A DNA stretch of 64,000 bases from Amycolatopsis sp. WAC 01376 (GTDB lineage Bacteria; Actinomycetota; Actinomycetes; Mycobacteriales; Pseudonocardiaceae), in NCBI RefSeq assembly GCF_003947415.1, contig NZ_QHKL01000010.1, forward strand, positions 124,001 to 188,000. Reading direction: 5' to 3'. The notes under the pieces were generated by a model. That model was not told the DNA's origin. It saw only the letters and a list, made by a program, of their open reading frames with translations, and made no database searches. Below are positions 23,460 through 33,938 of this stretch, in pieces (the stretch's first letter is position 1; every line of letters starts with the position of its first letter). The translations under genes and the position numbers were made by a program.

Positions 23460-23489
23460 GCATCCTGACTGAAAATTCAGTCAGGATGC
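23460..23489. promoter_or_regulatory. Perfect 30-base TetR-type operator
   Basis: Arms GCATCCTGACTGAA (23460-23473) and TTCAGTCAGGATGC (23476-23489) are exact inverted repeats with a two-base centre. The inner part, ACTGAA-N2-TTCAGT, is a common TetR site form. It lies between the divergent deiminase (start 23423) and TetR (start 23496) genes, so binding would block both promoters. Confidence 0.75.
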
Positions 23490-23495
23490 GCTAGA

Positions 23496-24071
23496 GTGAG
23501 ACCTGTGTTCGAACGTCAGCAGAAGATCCTGGAAGCGGCCGTGCGAGTGATCGCGCGCAGCGGTGTGCGGGGCCTGCGGGTCGAGAAGATCGCGGCCGAG
23601 GCCGGGATCTCGACGTCGCTCATCTACTACCACTTCACCAACCGGGCCGGGCTGCTCCGGAAGACACTGGAGTTCGTCAGCGATCGCGCCGCGGCGTACA
23701 CCGAAGAGGCCGCGGCGGAGGCGGCGGATCCGCGCGCCGAGTTGGAACTGATGTTGTTCGGTGAGCTTCAGGACACGCAGGCGGTGAAGGAGAACAGCAC
23801 CGCCTGGGGCGAACTGCGGGCCAGCGCGGTCTTCACCCCCGAACTGCGCGAACCGCTGGCGGAGTCGACCCGGATCTGGGTGGCCGAGGTCGCCGAGGTG
23901 ATCAGCCGCGTCCATGACACCGGCGCCGAGGCCGAAGACGCCGCGGAACGGCTGACCAGCCTGGTCGAAGGACTCAGCGAGCGGTGGCTTTCTGGTTCGA
24001 TGGAGCTGGACAGGGCGCGGGGTCTCCTGCGGGACGCGATCGCGCTGGAACTGGACAGGGTGGGGGCCTGA
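23496..24071 (+). CDS. TetR-family transcriptional regulator
   Basis: A 191-residue regulator with an N-terminal HTH: QQKILEAAVRVIARSGVRGL, then IAAEAGISTSLIYYHFTNRAGLL. The C-terminal ligand-binding domain is helical. It starts with GTG six bases after the perfect palindromic operator, so autoregulation is very likely. The divergent agmatine-deiminase-family gene is the probable second target. The stop overlaps the next start (TGATG), which couples it to a YtfJ-family gene. Confidence 0.87.
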   Translation: MRPVFERQQKILEAAVRVIARSGVRGLRVEKIAAEAGISTSLIYYHFTNRAGLLRKTLEFVSDRAAAYTEEAAAEAADPRAELELMLFGELQDTQAVKENSTAWGELRASAVFTPELREPLAESTRIWVAEVAEVISRVHDTGAEAEDAAERLTSLVEGLSERWLSGSMELDRARGLLRDAIALELDRVGA

Positions 24072-24382
24072 TGGGACTCGAGAAGGTCGTCGGCGTCATG
24101 CGTGACAACCTCACCGTCCGGCGCGTCTACGGCGAGCCCGTGGAGAAGGACGGCGTCGTGATCATCCCGGCCGCGAACGTCGTCGGCGGCGGAGGGGGCG
24201 GGCACGGGGCCGAACAGGGCAAGGAAGGCGAGGGCGGCGGTTTCCTGCTCGCTGCGCGACCCGTCGGCGCTTATGTGCTCAAAAACGGTGACGTGCGCTG
24301 GGTCCCGGCGGTGGACGTGACCTTCCTCGGCGCGGTGTTCGCCGTCATGGTCGCGACGATCCACCGGGCTCGGCGCCGGTGA
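24071..24382 (+). CDS. GerW/YtfJ-family protein
   Basis: A 103-residue protein of the spore YtfJ family (PF09579). Typical are MRDNLTVRRVYGEPVEKDG, VVIIPAANVVGGGGGG and GFLLAARPVGAYVLKNGDV with a Gly-rich middle, then a short hydrophobic C-terminus. In Bacillus the relative is a spore germination factor; in actinobacteria the role is not established. It overlaps the TetR stop by one base, so it is co-translated with the regulator. Its 3' end overlaps the convergent TetR gene by 38 bases. Confidence 0.8.
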   Translation: MGLEKVVGVMRDNLTVRRVYGEPVEKDGVVIIPAANVVGGGGGGHGAEQGKEGEGGGFLLAARPVGAYVLKNGDVRWVPAVDVTFLGAVFAVMVATIHRARRR

Positions 24383-25028
24383 TACCGGTGAGGATGAGAT
24401 CGATCCCGGTGAGGAACTGCTCCCGATCGTCGTGCTCGCGCACCTCGTCGGCGATCGACCGCAGGAACGGGAATTCGGCGGGATCGAGCTCTTCCCACGC
24501 GTTCGCCGCGGCGCGGAGGAATTCCGCGCGGTCCACGCCGGGCCCGAGCACCTCGGAGTTCGCGGTGTTCTGGCCCGCGGCGCCGAAGATGTAGTGCACC
24601 AGCGCCGAGGTCGCCGTGAACCAGGTGGCTTCGGGGGCGCCCAGCGCGCTGACCCGCCTGCCGATGCCTTCGAAGATCCGCGGCGTCACCGACCCCCACG
24701 GGCTGCGCGAGAGCTGGGCGGTGAGTTGCGGGGGCAGCCAAGGATGCCGGTCGATCGCGTCGAACAGGCCGAGCGCGATCGCACGGATCTCTCGCAGGGG
24801 CGAGCCCGTGGCCTCGACGGTCAGCGCGGCGCCGACGACGGACGCGGTCGCGGCGTCGAGTAGCGCGCCCTTGTTCGGCACATGCCAGTAGATCGCTCCC
24901 GGGCCGGTGGAGAGGCGTTCGGTCAGCGTCCGGAAGGTCAGCCCGCGCTCGCCGGCCGCGTCGAGCAGTTCGACGGCGGCTTCGACGATGCGCTCGCGGG
25001 ACAGTGCCTCCGCGCGTGTCCTTGCCAT
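24345..25028 (-). CDS. TetR-family transcriptional regulator
   Basis: A 227-residue regulator. The HTH at residues 10-60 includes RERIVEAAVELLDAAGERGL, LTERLSTGPGAIYWHVPNKG. The C-terminal half resembles the TetR_C domain of tetracycline-type repressors (DAIDRHPWLPPQL). The start at 25028 has AGGA upstream; upstream in-frame sequence is untranslated-looking DNA. No divergent partner gene is close, because the upstream region is 400 bases of hairpins. Its target cannot be assigned. The 3' end overlaps the YtfJ-family gene. Confidence 0.85.
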   Translation of the reverse strand: MARTRAEALSRERIVEAAVELLDAAGERGLTFRTLTERLSTGPGAIYWHVPNKGALLDAATASVVGAALTVEATGSPLREIRAIALGLFDAIDRHPWLPPQLTAQLSRSPWGSVTPRIFEGIGRRVSALGAPEATWFTATSALVHYIFGAAGQNTANSEVLGPGVDRAEFLRAAANAWEELDPAEFPFLRSIADEVREHDDREQFLTGIDLILTGITGAEPGGSSRP

Positions 25029-25106
25029 GCCGTCATCCTGGCAGAGCGCCGTTCCGGATCGAGCGGACGCGGATGTGGGGCGCCAGGGAGCCGGTATCGC
25101 AGGTCC

Positions 25107-25375
25107 GTGAAGGACTCCTTGAGGGACCCAGGGTCCCCCAAAGTTCCCCTCACCCGCCCCGGGACCGCCCTCCAGCCTCGGTGACCCCACCAGCCACGAC
25201 GATGCCGCGTGAAGGCCCCCTTCCCTCGGCTCAGCCGAGGAAACTCGACCTTCACACCTTCCCCATGTACGTGAAGAACTCCGGGCAGACGCTCACGTGA
25301 GTTTTCGCGGTCGTGGGGATGTCGTGAAGGGCCCTTTGAGACGTTGAAGGTCTCAAAGGGGCCCTTCACGACATC
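25107..25375. repeat. Three GTGAAGG-type hairpins in a gene-free region
   Basis: The region between the TetR start (25028) and the polymerase gene (25446) holds no gene. It contains three related palindromes. The first, 25107-25153, is degenerate with GTGAAGGA/CTCAC ends. The second, 25209-25255, has a decayed outer stem but a perfect inner CCTCGGCT/AGCCGAGG. The third, 25318-25375, is nearly perfect, a 25/26-base stem with one bulge and loop GTTGAAG. All share GTGAAGG-like arms with the perfect hairpin at 10532-10592. Confidence 0.75.
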
Positions 25376-25445
25376 AGAGTTCGACGTTCACCACCAGCCG
25401 AGGCGAAGAGGCGCGAGCAGGCGGCTTTCGGGTTAGTTTGCCTGT

Positions 25446-26381
25446 ATGGCGAAAAGCGCGGCGGTGGAGATCGAGGTCGGCGACCGGACGGTGCGCGTCT
25501 CCAACCCGGATCGCGTCTATTTCCCGGCGCGGGGTGAGACGAAGCTCGACCTCGTCCGGTACTACCTCGCGGTCGGTGACGGGATCGTACGGGCGCTGCG
25601 GGAACGGCCGTGCATGCTGCACCGGTTCCCGTCCGGGGTTTCGGGGGAGAAGGTCCACCAGAAACGGGTCCCGAACGGTGCCCCGGACTGGCTCCAGACC
25701 GTCCGCGTCGACTTCCCCTCCGGCAGGCACGCCTACGAACTGTGCGTCACGCATCCCGCCGACGTCATCTGGGCGGTGCAGATGTCGACCGTCGAGTTCC
25801 ACCCGTGGAACTCCCGCCGCGCCGACACCGAACGCCCGGACGAGTGGCGGATCGACCTCGATCCGATGCCCGACTGCCCGTTCTCGACCGTGCGGAAGGT
25901 CGCCGGCACCGTCCGCGAGATCCTGGACGAACTCGGCATCACCGGCTGGCCGAAGACCTCCGGCGGACACGGCCTGCACGTCTACGTCCGGATCGAACCG
26001 CGGTGGGGTTTCCAGGAGGTCCGCCGGGCGGCGCTCGCCTTCGCCCGCGAGGTCGAGCGCCGGATGCCCGACGAGGTCACCACCACCTGGTGGCGCAAGG
26101 ACCGGGACCCGGCGAAGCTGTTCGTGGACTACAACCAGAACGCCAGGGACCACACCATCGCGAGCGCCTACTCGGTCCGCGGCGTGCCCGAAGCCGTCGT
26201 CTCGACCCCGATCAGGTGGGACGAGATCGACGACGTCGAGCCGCGCGAGTTCACCATCGCCACCGTGCCCGCGCGCTTCGCCGAACTCGGCGACCTGCAC
26301 GCGGGCATCGACGACACGGCGTACTCGCTCGACACCCTGCTCGAGTGGGCCGATCGCGACGGGCTCGAAGCCGAGGATTAG
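25446..26381 (+). CDS. LigD-type polymerase/primase domain protein (NHEJ)
   Basis: A 311-residue stand-alone archaeo-eukaryotic primase-type polymerase of the LigD polymerase family. Metal-binding aspartates are Asp137 and Asp139 in WRIDLDP. The nucleotide-binding pattern is SGGHGLHVYVRI, and the third acidic site is near KLFVDYNQNARD. Such proteins fill or extend ends with ribonucleotides during Ku-dependent end joining. There is no ligase or nuclease domain and no ku gene nearby. No Shine-Dalgarno site is visible; TAGTTT at 25434-25439 could be a -10 box of a leaderless message. It is convergent with the UvrA-like gene across a repeat array. Confidence 0.88.
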   Translation: MAKSAAVEIEVGDRTVRVSNPDRVYFPARGETKLDLVRYYLAVGDGIVRALRERPCMLHRFPSGVSGEKVHQKRVPNGAPDWLQTVRVDFPSGRHAYELCVTHPADVIWAVQMSTVEFHPWNSRRADTERPDEWRIDLDPMPDCPFSTVRKVAGTVREILDELGITGWPKTSGGHGLHVYVRIEPRWGFQEVRRAALAFAREVERRMPDEVTTTWWRKDRDPAKLFVDYNQNARDHTIASAYSVRGVPEAVVSTPIRWDEIDDVEPREFTIATVPARFAELGDLHAGIDDTAYSLDTLLEWADRDGLEAED

Positions 26382-26393
26382 CGCAACTCCGCA

Positions 26394-26453
26394 CTCGCGT
26401 GATCAGAGGCGTAACTCACGTGATCAGAGGCGTAACTCGCGTGATCAGGGGCG

Positions 26454-26456
<3 letters not shown>
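26394..26456. repeat. Three 21-bp tandem repeats between convergent genes
   Basis: Unit CTCGCGTGATCAGAGGCGTA(A) starts at 26394, 26415 and 26436; the three copies differ at a few bases. The last copy runs into the TGA stop of the UvrA-like gene (26454-26456). The array fills the 72 bases between two convergent genes. The unit matches the family seen at 4445-4630. Confidence 0.85.
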
Positions 26457-28838
<2,382 letters not shown>

Positions 28839-28993
28839 CGTCTCTCCATCCTCGCGTGGGCCGCGTGTACGTTCCGTCAGCCTCACCGGCTCGATCTAAC
28901 CAGCTCCGAGCCGTTCGTCCTCATCGGTGATCACGCTAGGTGAACGCGGGCCGCCGCCGCTTCTCGATTCCTGATCGGTCTCCGCGCCCCTGT

Positions 28994-29497
28994 TCAGACG
29001 CTCCAGCCCTCGCTCTTGGTCGCCTTCAGGTAGTCCTCGACCGGCGGCCCGACCGGCCTGCCCTCGTACTGCGTCGAGAGCACCACCGACGACCGGATCT
29101 CGCCGTGTTTGCCCAGCCGTTCGAAGAGACCTTCGAGATGTTCGAGCGACACGGCCCGCACCTTCAGCATGGTGCAGCGGTCGCCGCTGAGCCGGTGCAG
29201 TTCGACCACCTCGGGGTAGTCGTCGGATTTGCTGGTGCGCAGCAGACAGCTGCCGAGAGAGCAGCGCATTTCGACGAACGCCTGGAGGTCGTACCCGGCA
29301 CGGCGCGCGTCGACCTGGGCGCGGTACCCGGTGATGACACCCGCCTCCTCCAGCCGCCGGACCCGTTCGGCGACCGCCGGGGCGGAGAGGTTCACACGGC
29401 GGCCCAGTTCCTTGAACGAGAGCCGCCCGTCGCTCTGGAGCGTTTCGACGAGCCGCCAGTCGAGGTCGTCCAGCGCTCTTTCCGATCGTAAGGTCAT
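28994..29497 (-). CDS. Lrp/AsnC-family regulator
   Basis: A 167-residue regulator. The N-terminal HTH (LDWRLVETLQSDGRLSFKEL, then VNLSAPAVAERVRRLEEAGVI) is followed by GYRAQVDARRAGYDLQAFVE and a RAM ligand-binding domain. This is the standard Lrp layout, with a C-terminal extension. The start at 29497 was chosen from family length; GGAA is 11 bases upstream. It is divergent from an MFS exporter 93 bases away, its likely target, probably in response to an amino acid or similar substrate. Confidence 0.88.
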   Translation of the reverse strand: MTLRSERALDDLDWRLVETLQSDGRLSFKELGRRVNLSAPAVAERVRRLEEAGVITGYRAQVDARRAGYDLQAFVEMRCSLGSCLLRTSKSDDYPEVVELHRLSGDRCTMLKVRAVSLEHLEGLFERLGKHGEIRSSVVLSTQYEGRPVGPPVEDYLKATKSEGWSV

Positions 29498-29590
29498 CGC
29501 GCCCGGATTCCTTTCATGATGCGCCTCGCACCCCCGCGAGGCCTTCGACAGCCTATTCGCCGAGGGGCCAGGAATCCCTAGATTCGAATC

Positions 29591-30775
29591 ATGAAACCGA
29601 TGTTCGCGCTCTTCATGGGTGTCGCCTGTCTCAGCACCGCGGTCGTCGGCCTGTCCACCACGGCGGCGTTGATCGTGGTCGAGCACGCCGGTGCCGCCTG
29701 GAGCGGGCTGCCGAACGCGGTGCTGGTGCTCGGTTCCGCCGCGGGTTCGCTGTCTTCGGGATTCCTGGCCGCTCGCTACGGCAGGCGCTTCGTCCTGGTG
29801 CTGATGTACGGGGCCGCGGTGGCGGGGGCGCTGATCTCGTTCGCCGGCGTGCTCGGCGGGTCCGTGCTCGCGCTGGTGGCCGGGATGCCCTTGATCGGCT
29901 TCGGCAACAGCGGGGCCCAGCTCTCGCGGTACACGGCCGCGGATCTGTCGCCCGAGCACCGCAAGGGGTTCGCACTGTCCACAATGGTCTGGGCGGGGAC
30001 CGTCGGCGCGGTGGCGGGGCCCGCCTTGATCGCGCCGGCCGCGGCGAAGGCCGAAGCCGCCGAACTGCCCGCGCTGTCCGGTCCGATCGCGGCCGCGTCG
30101 AGGGTCGTGGCCATCGCGGTGCTCGCCGTCGCCACCCTGCCGCGTGGGCTCGCCGCCCCGGAGGAGGGCGTGCCGAGGCGGGAGCGGATGTCCGTGCGGA
30201 ATCCGGTGATCCTCGGTCCGCTCGTGGCGATGGTCGGCGCGCAGCTGGCCATGGTGGCGGTGATGACGATGACCCCGGTCCAGCTGCACCAGCACGGTCA
30301 GGGGCTCGACGTCGTCGGCTGGGTGCTGAGCGCCCATCTGATCGGGATGTTCGCGCTGGCACCGTTGTCCGGCTGGATCGCCGACCGGTGGGGCGGCCGC
30401 GCGGCCATCTTCGGCGGGATCGGCACGCTCACCGTCGCGGCGGTCACCGCGATCGGCGCCCCCGATTCGCATCACGTGGGAATCCCGTTCGCGATGTTCC
30501 TGCTCGGCTACGGCTGGAACCTGGTGTTCGTCGGCGGCAGCAGCATGCTCAGCCGCGATCTCCCGCCCGCGCAGCGGACGAGGGCGCAGGGCACGGTCGA
30601 CGCCTTCGTCTGGGGGACGTCCGCCGCGGCGAGTCTGCTCGCCGGGCAGCTGTTCGGCCTGGGCGGATACGTTCTGGTCGCCGTCGCGGGCGGCCTGTGC
30701 GCGCTCGCCCCGCTCGTGGTGATCGGCCGCCGGGCGGCCGCGCCGGAACCCGTTGAAAAGGCCGGGCTCAGCTGA
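29591..30775 (+). CDS. MFS transporter divergent from Lrp
   Basis: A 394-residue membrane protein with about twelve hydrophobic helices. MFS loop motifs are RYGRRFVLVL after helix 2 and SGWIADRWGGR after helix 8. The ATG lies six bases after TAGATT (29579-29584), a possible -10 box, and no clear ribosome site is visible, so a leaderless message is possible. The palindrome GATTCGAATC at 29581-29590 overlaps this promoter and could bind the divergent Lrp protein. The substrate is unknown; amino acid or drug export would fit. Confidence 0.83.
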   Translation: MKPMFALFMGVACLSTAVVGLSTTAALIVVEHAGAAWSGLPNAVLVLGSAAGSLSSGFLAARYGRRFVLVLMYGAAVAGALISFAGVLGGSVLALVAGMPLIGFGNSGAQLSRYTAADLSPEHRKGFALSTMVWAGTVGAVAGPALIAPAAAKAEAAELPALSGPIAAASRVVAIAVLAVATLPRGLAAPEEGVPRRERMSVRNPVILGPLVAMVGAQLAMVAVMTMTPVQLHQHGQGLDVVGWVLSAHLIGMFALAPLSGWIADRWGGRAAIFGGIGTLTVAAVTAIGAPDSHHVGIPFAMFLLGYGWNLVFVGGSSMLSRDLPPAQRTRAQGTVDAFVWGTSAAASLLAGQLFGLGGYVLVAVAGGLCALAPLVVIGRRAAAPEPVEKAGLS

Positions 30776-30914
30776 TCTGCGAAACCCGGGCCCTGCCGTC
30801 ATACTGCTTCACTCCGACACGAACCGAACCCGTGATGACGCAGATCACGTGGGTGACCGATTCGGAGGGTCCTAGGGTGAAAGCAGACAAGGTGCGGGAG
30901 ATCGGGGGTGCACG

Positions 30915-31103
30915 ATGAGCGAGTTCGCGGTGAATCTGCGAGACCGGGTACGGCAGGCGAGGGAAGACGTCCAGATCGCCAAGCAGGCCTCGGACGAGGA
31001 CAGGGCTTCGGCCGTCGGCGCCGACCTGGCCAACCTGGAGCGACTGGCCGCCGAGCACGGGGTGGAACTGCCTGAGCAGACCTCCGGTGACATCCGGGCG
31101 TGA
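30915..31103 (+). CDS. Small helical protein of unknown function
   Basis: A 62-residue, charged, Ala-rich protein (MSEFAVNLRDRVRQAREDVQ...) predicted to be one or two amphipathic helices. GGGGGTG lies seven bases before the ATG. It precedes the polyamine operon by 45 bases on the same strand and might be its first gene. I do not recognise the family. Confidence 0.6.
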   Translation: MSEFAVNLRDRVRQAREDVQIAKQASDEDRASAVGADLANLERLAAEHGVELPEQTSGDIRA

Positions 31104-31148
31104 CCCCGGGTTCCGTGCCGGTGATCGGCCTTTGACACCCTGGGGCGT

Positions 31149-32291
31149 GTGACCGAAAGCCTGAACCGGATCCGTGCCTTCCTGGCGGATCGCGAACCGC
31201 CGACACCCTGCCTGGTGGTGGACACCGACCTGGTCGCGGAGCGGGCGGCCGCGGTCGCGGCGGTCTTCCCGGACGCGCTGATCCGGTACGCGGTCAAGGC
31301 GAATCCCACGCCAGGGGTCCTGGACGCGGTGCTGTCGGCCGGTGCGGGATTCGACGTGGCCGGGACGGCGGAGATCGGGCTGTGCCTGTCCCGTGGCGCG
31401 CGAGCGGCGGAACTGGCCTACGGCAACACGATCAAGAAGCCGGCGGACATCGCGTTCGCGTACGAACGCGGAGTCCGTGAATTCACCACGGACTCCGCCG
31501 GGGATCTGGCGAATCTGGCCGAGCACGCGCCCGGTTCGCTGGTCTCGGTCCGTTTGCTGACCGGCGGCCCGGATTCGGTGACGCCGTTCGGCCACAAGTT
31601 CGGCTGTGAACCGGAGGTGGCCGCGGCGCTGCTCCGCCAGGCCGTGGAAGCAGGGCTGCGGCCGGGAATCGCGTTCCACGTCGGTTCGCAGCAGCCGGAT
31701 CCGGCCGCCTGGGAGATCGGGATCGCGACCGCGGCCAAGGTCGCCGCCGACGCCGGCGTCGGCCTGGAGCGGCTCAACATCGGCGGCGGGTTCGCCACCG
31801 AGCACCGGGAACCCGTGCCTTCACTGACGGACTACGCGGGCGTGATCCACGCCGCTCTCGAGGCGCATCTGCCGGAGCCGGAGCTGCTGCTGGAGCCGGG
31901 CCGCGTGATCGTCGCCGACGCCGGGCTCATCAGGACCGAAGTCGTGCTGGTGACCACCCGTGCCGCCGCCGACGAACGCCGCTGGGTCTACCTCGACGTC
32001 GGCAGGTACAACGGAATGGCGGAGTGCGAGAACGAAGCCGTCGCGTATCGGCTGGAGCCCGTCGGCGTTAAGGGTCCGGAAGGGCCGGTGGTCCTCGCGG
32101 GGCCGACCTGCGATGGTGACGACGTGCTGTACCAGCGGACGCCGTGCGCGCTGCCGAGGTCGTTGAAGGCGGGTGACCGGTTGGACATCCCGGGCACCGG
32201 GGCGTACACCGCCAGCTACTCGTCCGTCGCCTTCAACGGAATCGAGCCGTTGCGCACCTATTGTGTGGGGAGGTTCGCCGATGCCGGCTGA
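31149..32291 (+). CDS. PLP-dependent ornithine/lysine decarboxylase family (alanine-racemase fold)
   Basis: A 380-residue group IV decarboxylase. Lys50 in IRYAVKANPTPG is the PLP lysine. The PLP-phosphate loop is IGGGFATEHRE, and GPTCDGDDVLY carries the catalytic Cys and Asp (the CDGxD motif of ornithine and lysine decarboxylases). It would make putrescine or cadaverine. It overlaps the AdoMet decarboxylase start by 11 bases, followed by spermidine synthase, so the operon makes an aminopropyl polyamine. Ornithine versus lysine preference cannot be decided from these motifs. Confidence 0.88.
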   Translation: MTESLNRIRAFLADREPPTPCLVVDTDLVAERAAAVAAVFPDALIRYAVKANPTPGVLDAVLSAGAGFDVAGTAEIGLCLSRGARAAELAYGNTIKKPADIAFAYERGVREFTTDSAGDLANLAEHAPGSLVSVRLLTGGPDSVTPFGHKFGCEPEVAAALLRQAVEAGLRPGIAFHVGSQQPDPAAWEIGIATAAKVAADAGVGLERLNIGGGFATEHREPVPSLTDYAGVIHAALEAHLPEPELLLEPGRVIVADAGLIRTEVVLVTTRAAADERRWVYLDVGRYNGMAECENEAVAYRLEPVGVKGPEGPVVLAGPTCDGDDVLYQRTPCALPRSLKAGDRLDIPGTGAYTASYSSVAFNGIEPLRTYCVGRFADAG

Positions 32292-32652
32292 AGTACCGCT
32301 CGTCGGCCGGTTCGCCGGTCGCCACGTGCTCGCGGAGTTCGAGGGGATCGAGCCGTCGCTGCTCGACGACGCCTCGCTGCTGAAGAAGACCCTCGCCGAC
32401 GCGGTGACCGAGGCGGGGGCGACGGTCTGCGAAGTCGTGTCGCATTCCTTCGCCCCGCAAGGGGTCACCGTGCTCGCGCTGCTGGCCGAATCGCACGCCT
32501 CCGTGCACACCTACCCGGAGATCGGCTCGGTGTTCGTGGACGTGTTCACCTGCGGGGACCGGGCGGATCCGGAGCGCGCGGTCGCGCTGCTGGCGAAGCT
32601 GCTCGGCGCCGGCACCGTCCGGATGTCCACTGTGGAACGAGGAGAGAACTGA
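32281..32652 (+). CDS. speH: S-adenosylmethionine decarboxylase proenzyme (prokaryotic type)
   Basis: A 123-residue pyruvoyl enzyme. Self-cleavage between Glu70 and Ser71 in LLAESHASVHTYPE would give the pyruvoyl group, with the conserved Cys91 in VDVFTCGD. It supplies decarboxylated AdoMet, the aminopropyl donor. The start overlaps the decarboxylase stop (11 bases), and its own stop overlaps the next start by one base, so all three genes are coupled. Length fits the short bacterial SpeH/SpeD class. Confidence 0.92.
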   Translation: MPAEVPLVGRFAGRHVLAEFEGIEPSLLDDASLLKKTLADAVTEAGATVCEVVSHSFAPQGVTVLALLAESHASVHTYPEIGSVFVDVFTCGDRADPERAVALLAKLLGAGTVRMSTVERGEN

Positions 32653-33512
32653 TGGCGCAACGAGTGATCGTCGAGCCGATGGGCGCGGGGCTCACCCGGA
32701 ACTGGGACGTCGACGAGGTCCTGTTCGAAGGCCGTACCGCGTTCCAGTCCGTCCTCATCGGACGGACCGCGCAGGGGATCTCCCTCTTCTGCGACGACGA
32801 ACGGCAGAGCACCGAACTGAGCCAGCTCGTCTACCACGAGGCGCTGATGGTCCCGTCGCTGCTGCTCGCCGAACGCGTCGAGCGGGTGCTGATCATCGGC
32901 TCCAGCGAAGGGGTCGCCTCCCAGCTCGCAGTCGCCGCCGGAGCAGAGGTGGTCGATCACGTCGACATCGACGCCGAAGCGGTGCGGGTCTGCGCTGAGC
33001 ACCTTCCGTACGGTTACACCCTCGACGAGCTGGCCCGTGCCGAGCGCGGGGAGGGGAAGGTCCGCGTCCACTACCGCGACGGCTGGGAGTTCCTCGCCGA
33101 AGCCCAGGAGCGCGGCGACACCTACGACGTCGTCGTGATCGATCTGCCGGACGAGAACGACGATCCGGAGGCGCAGCACAACCGGCTGTACGGTGCCGAC
33201 TTCCTGGCCCGGTGCACGGCACTGCTCTCCGACGGGGGAGTGGTCGGCTGCCAGGCGGGCTGCCCGACGCTGTGGCGCAATCAGACGCTGATCGCGTCGT
33301 GGCGCCGGTTCACCGAGTCGTTCGGGACCGTTCTCTACTACGGTTCGGACGAGCACGAGTGGGCCTTCCTGAGCGGCCGGGCCGACGTGCTCGACGATCC
33401 CGAGGCCCTCGTCGCGGAGCGGATCGGCAAGGCGGGGATCGGGGAGTCCACTATGGACGAAGACGCGCTGCGGGCGAACACGGTGCCGCCCTTCTCCCTG
33501 CGGCGTCGCTGA
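32652..33512 (+). CDS. speE: Spermidine synthase-family aminopropyltransferase
   Basis: A 286-residue Rossmann-fold aminopropyltransferase. It shows the substrate region DDERQSTELSQLVYHEAL, the AdoMet-binding start VLIIGSSEGVASQLAVAA (less Gly-rich than the usual GGGDGG), the acidic DIDAEAV, and VVVIDLPDEND. GGAGAG is its ribosome site inside the end of speH. It would transfer the aminopropyl group to putrescine or cadaverine. The altered nucleotide loop suggests a divergent branch, so the exact polyamine product is open. Confidence 0.85.
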   Translation: MAQRVIVEPMGAGLTRNWDVDEVLFEGRTAFQSVLIGRTAQGISLFCDDERQSTELSQLVYHEALMVPSLLLAERVERVLIIGSSEGVASQLAVAAGAEVVDHVDIDAEAVRVCAEHLPYGYTLDELARAERGEGKVRVHYRDGWEFLAEAQERGDTYDVVVIDLPDENDDPEAQHNRLYGADFLARCTALLSDGGVVGCQAGCPTLWRNQTLIASWRRFTESFGTVLYYGSDEHEWAFLSGRADVLDDPEALVAERIGKAGIGESTMDEDALRANTVPPFSLRRR

Positions 33513-33543
33513 GACTTCTCGCCGGGATGAGGCGGCCCGCCGT

Positions 33544-33596
33544 GTCGCGAAGCCACTTTCGCGACGCCTGGGGTCCCGAAAGTGGCTTTCGCGACG
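33544..33596. repeat. Hairpin after speE (GAAAGTGGCTTTCGCGAC type)
   Basis: GTCGCGAAGCCACTTTCG (33544-33561) pairs with CGAAAGTGGCTTTCGCGAC (33577-33595) with a single-base bulge. It follows the speE stop by about 30 bases and could act as the operon terminator. Confidence 0.65.
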
Positions 33597-33633
33597 TCCA
33601 GCGGATCCGTTCCCCTTACGCCGGCTGTCGAAT

Positions 33634-33780
33634 CCGGACGACACGCGTGATCGGGCGGACGACACGCGTGACTGGAGGGACGACACGACGCCCGCAGCCG
33701 GATTCCGTCGTGTCGGCCACCTGATCACGCGTGTCGTCCGCCCAGTCACGCGTGTCGTCCGTCTGGACACGAGTGTCGTC
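33634..33780. repeat. ACGACACGCGTGA repeat array, two opposed halves
   Basis: Two-and-a-half direct copies of a roughly 20-base unit containing CGGACGACACGCGTGAYY (33634-33690) face inverted copies (33722-33780), forming a large imperfect palindrome. The unit shares the CGCGTGA core with the arrays at 4445, 10430, 26394 and 50535. The whole stretch 33513-33938 contains no convincing gene. Confidence 0.75.
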
Positions 33781-33938
33781 TACCAGCGGAGCTTGAAGTG
33801 AAGTGACGGGCGACCGCTGGTAGGGCCGTTGGTCACCGGAACCGGGGACTTGTCCTCCACGATGCGCGACCGTGCGGCCCTAGGGCGCGAGAGCGTCATC
33901 GGAAAGGCTTCACGCACAGGAAAGGGTGCGGTGAGGTC

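Noticed and set aside
29498..30802. A 435-codon upstream extension of the Lrp gene
   Set aside because: It runs antisense through the whole MFS transporter and has no domain; Lrp proteins start where the ATG at 29497 lies.
33634..33780. CRISPR array
   Set aside because: The units are contiguous or inverted with no unique spacers of constant length, and no cas genes occur in the window.
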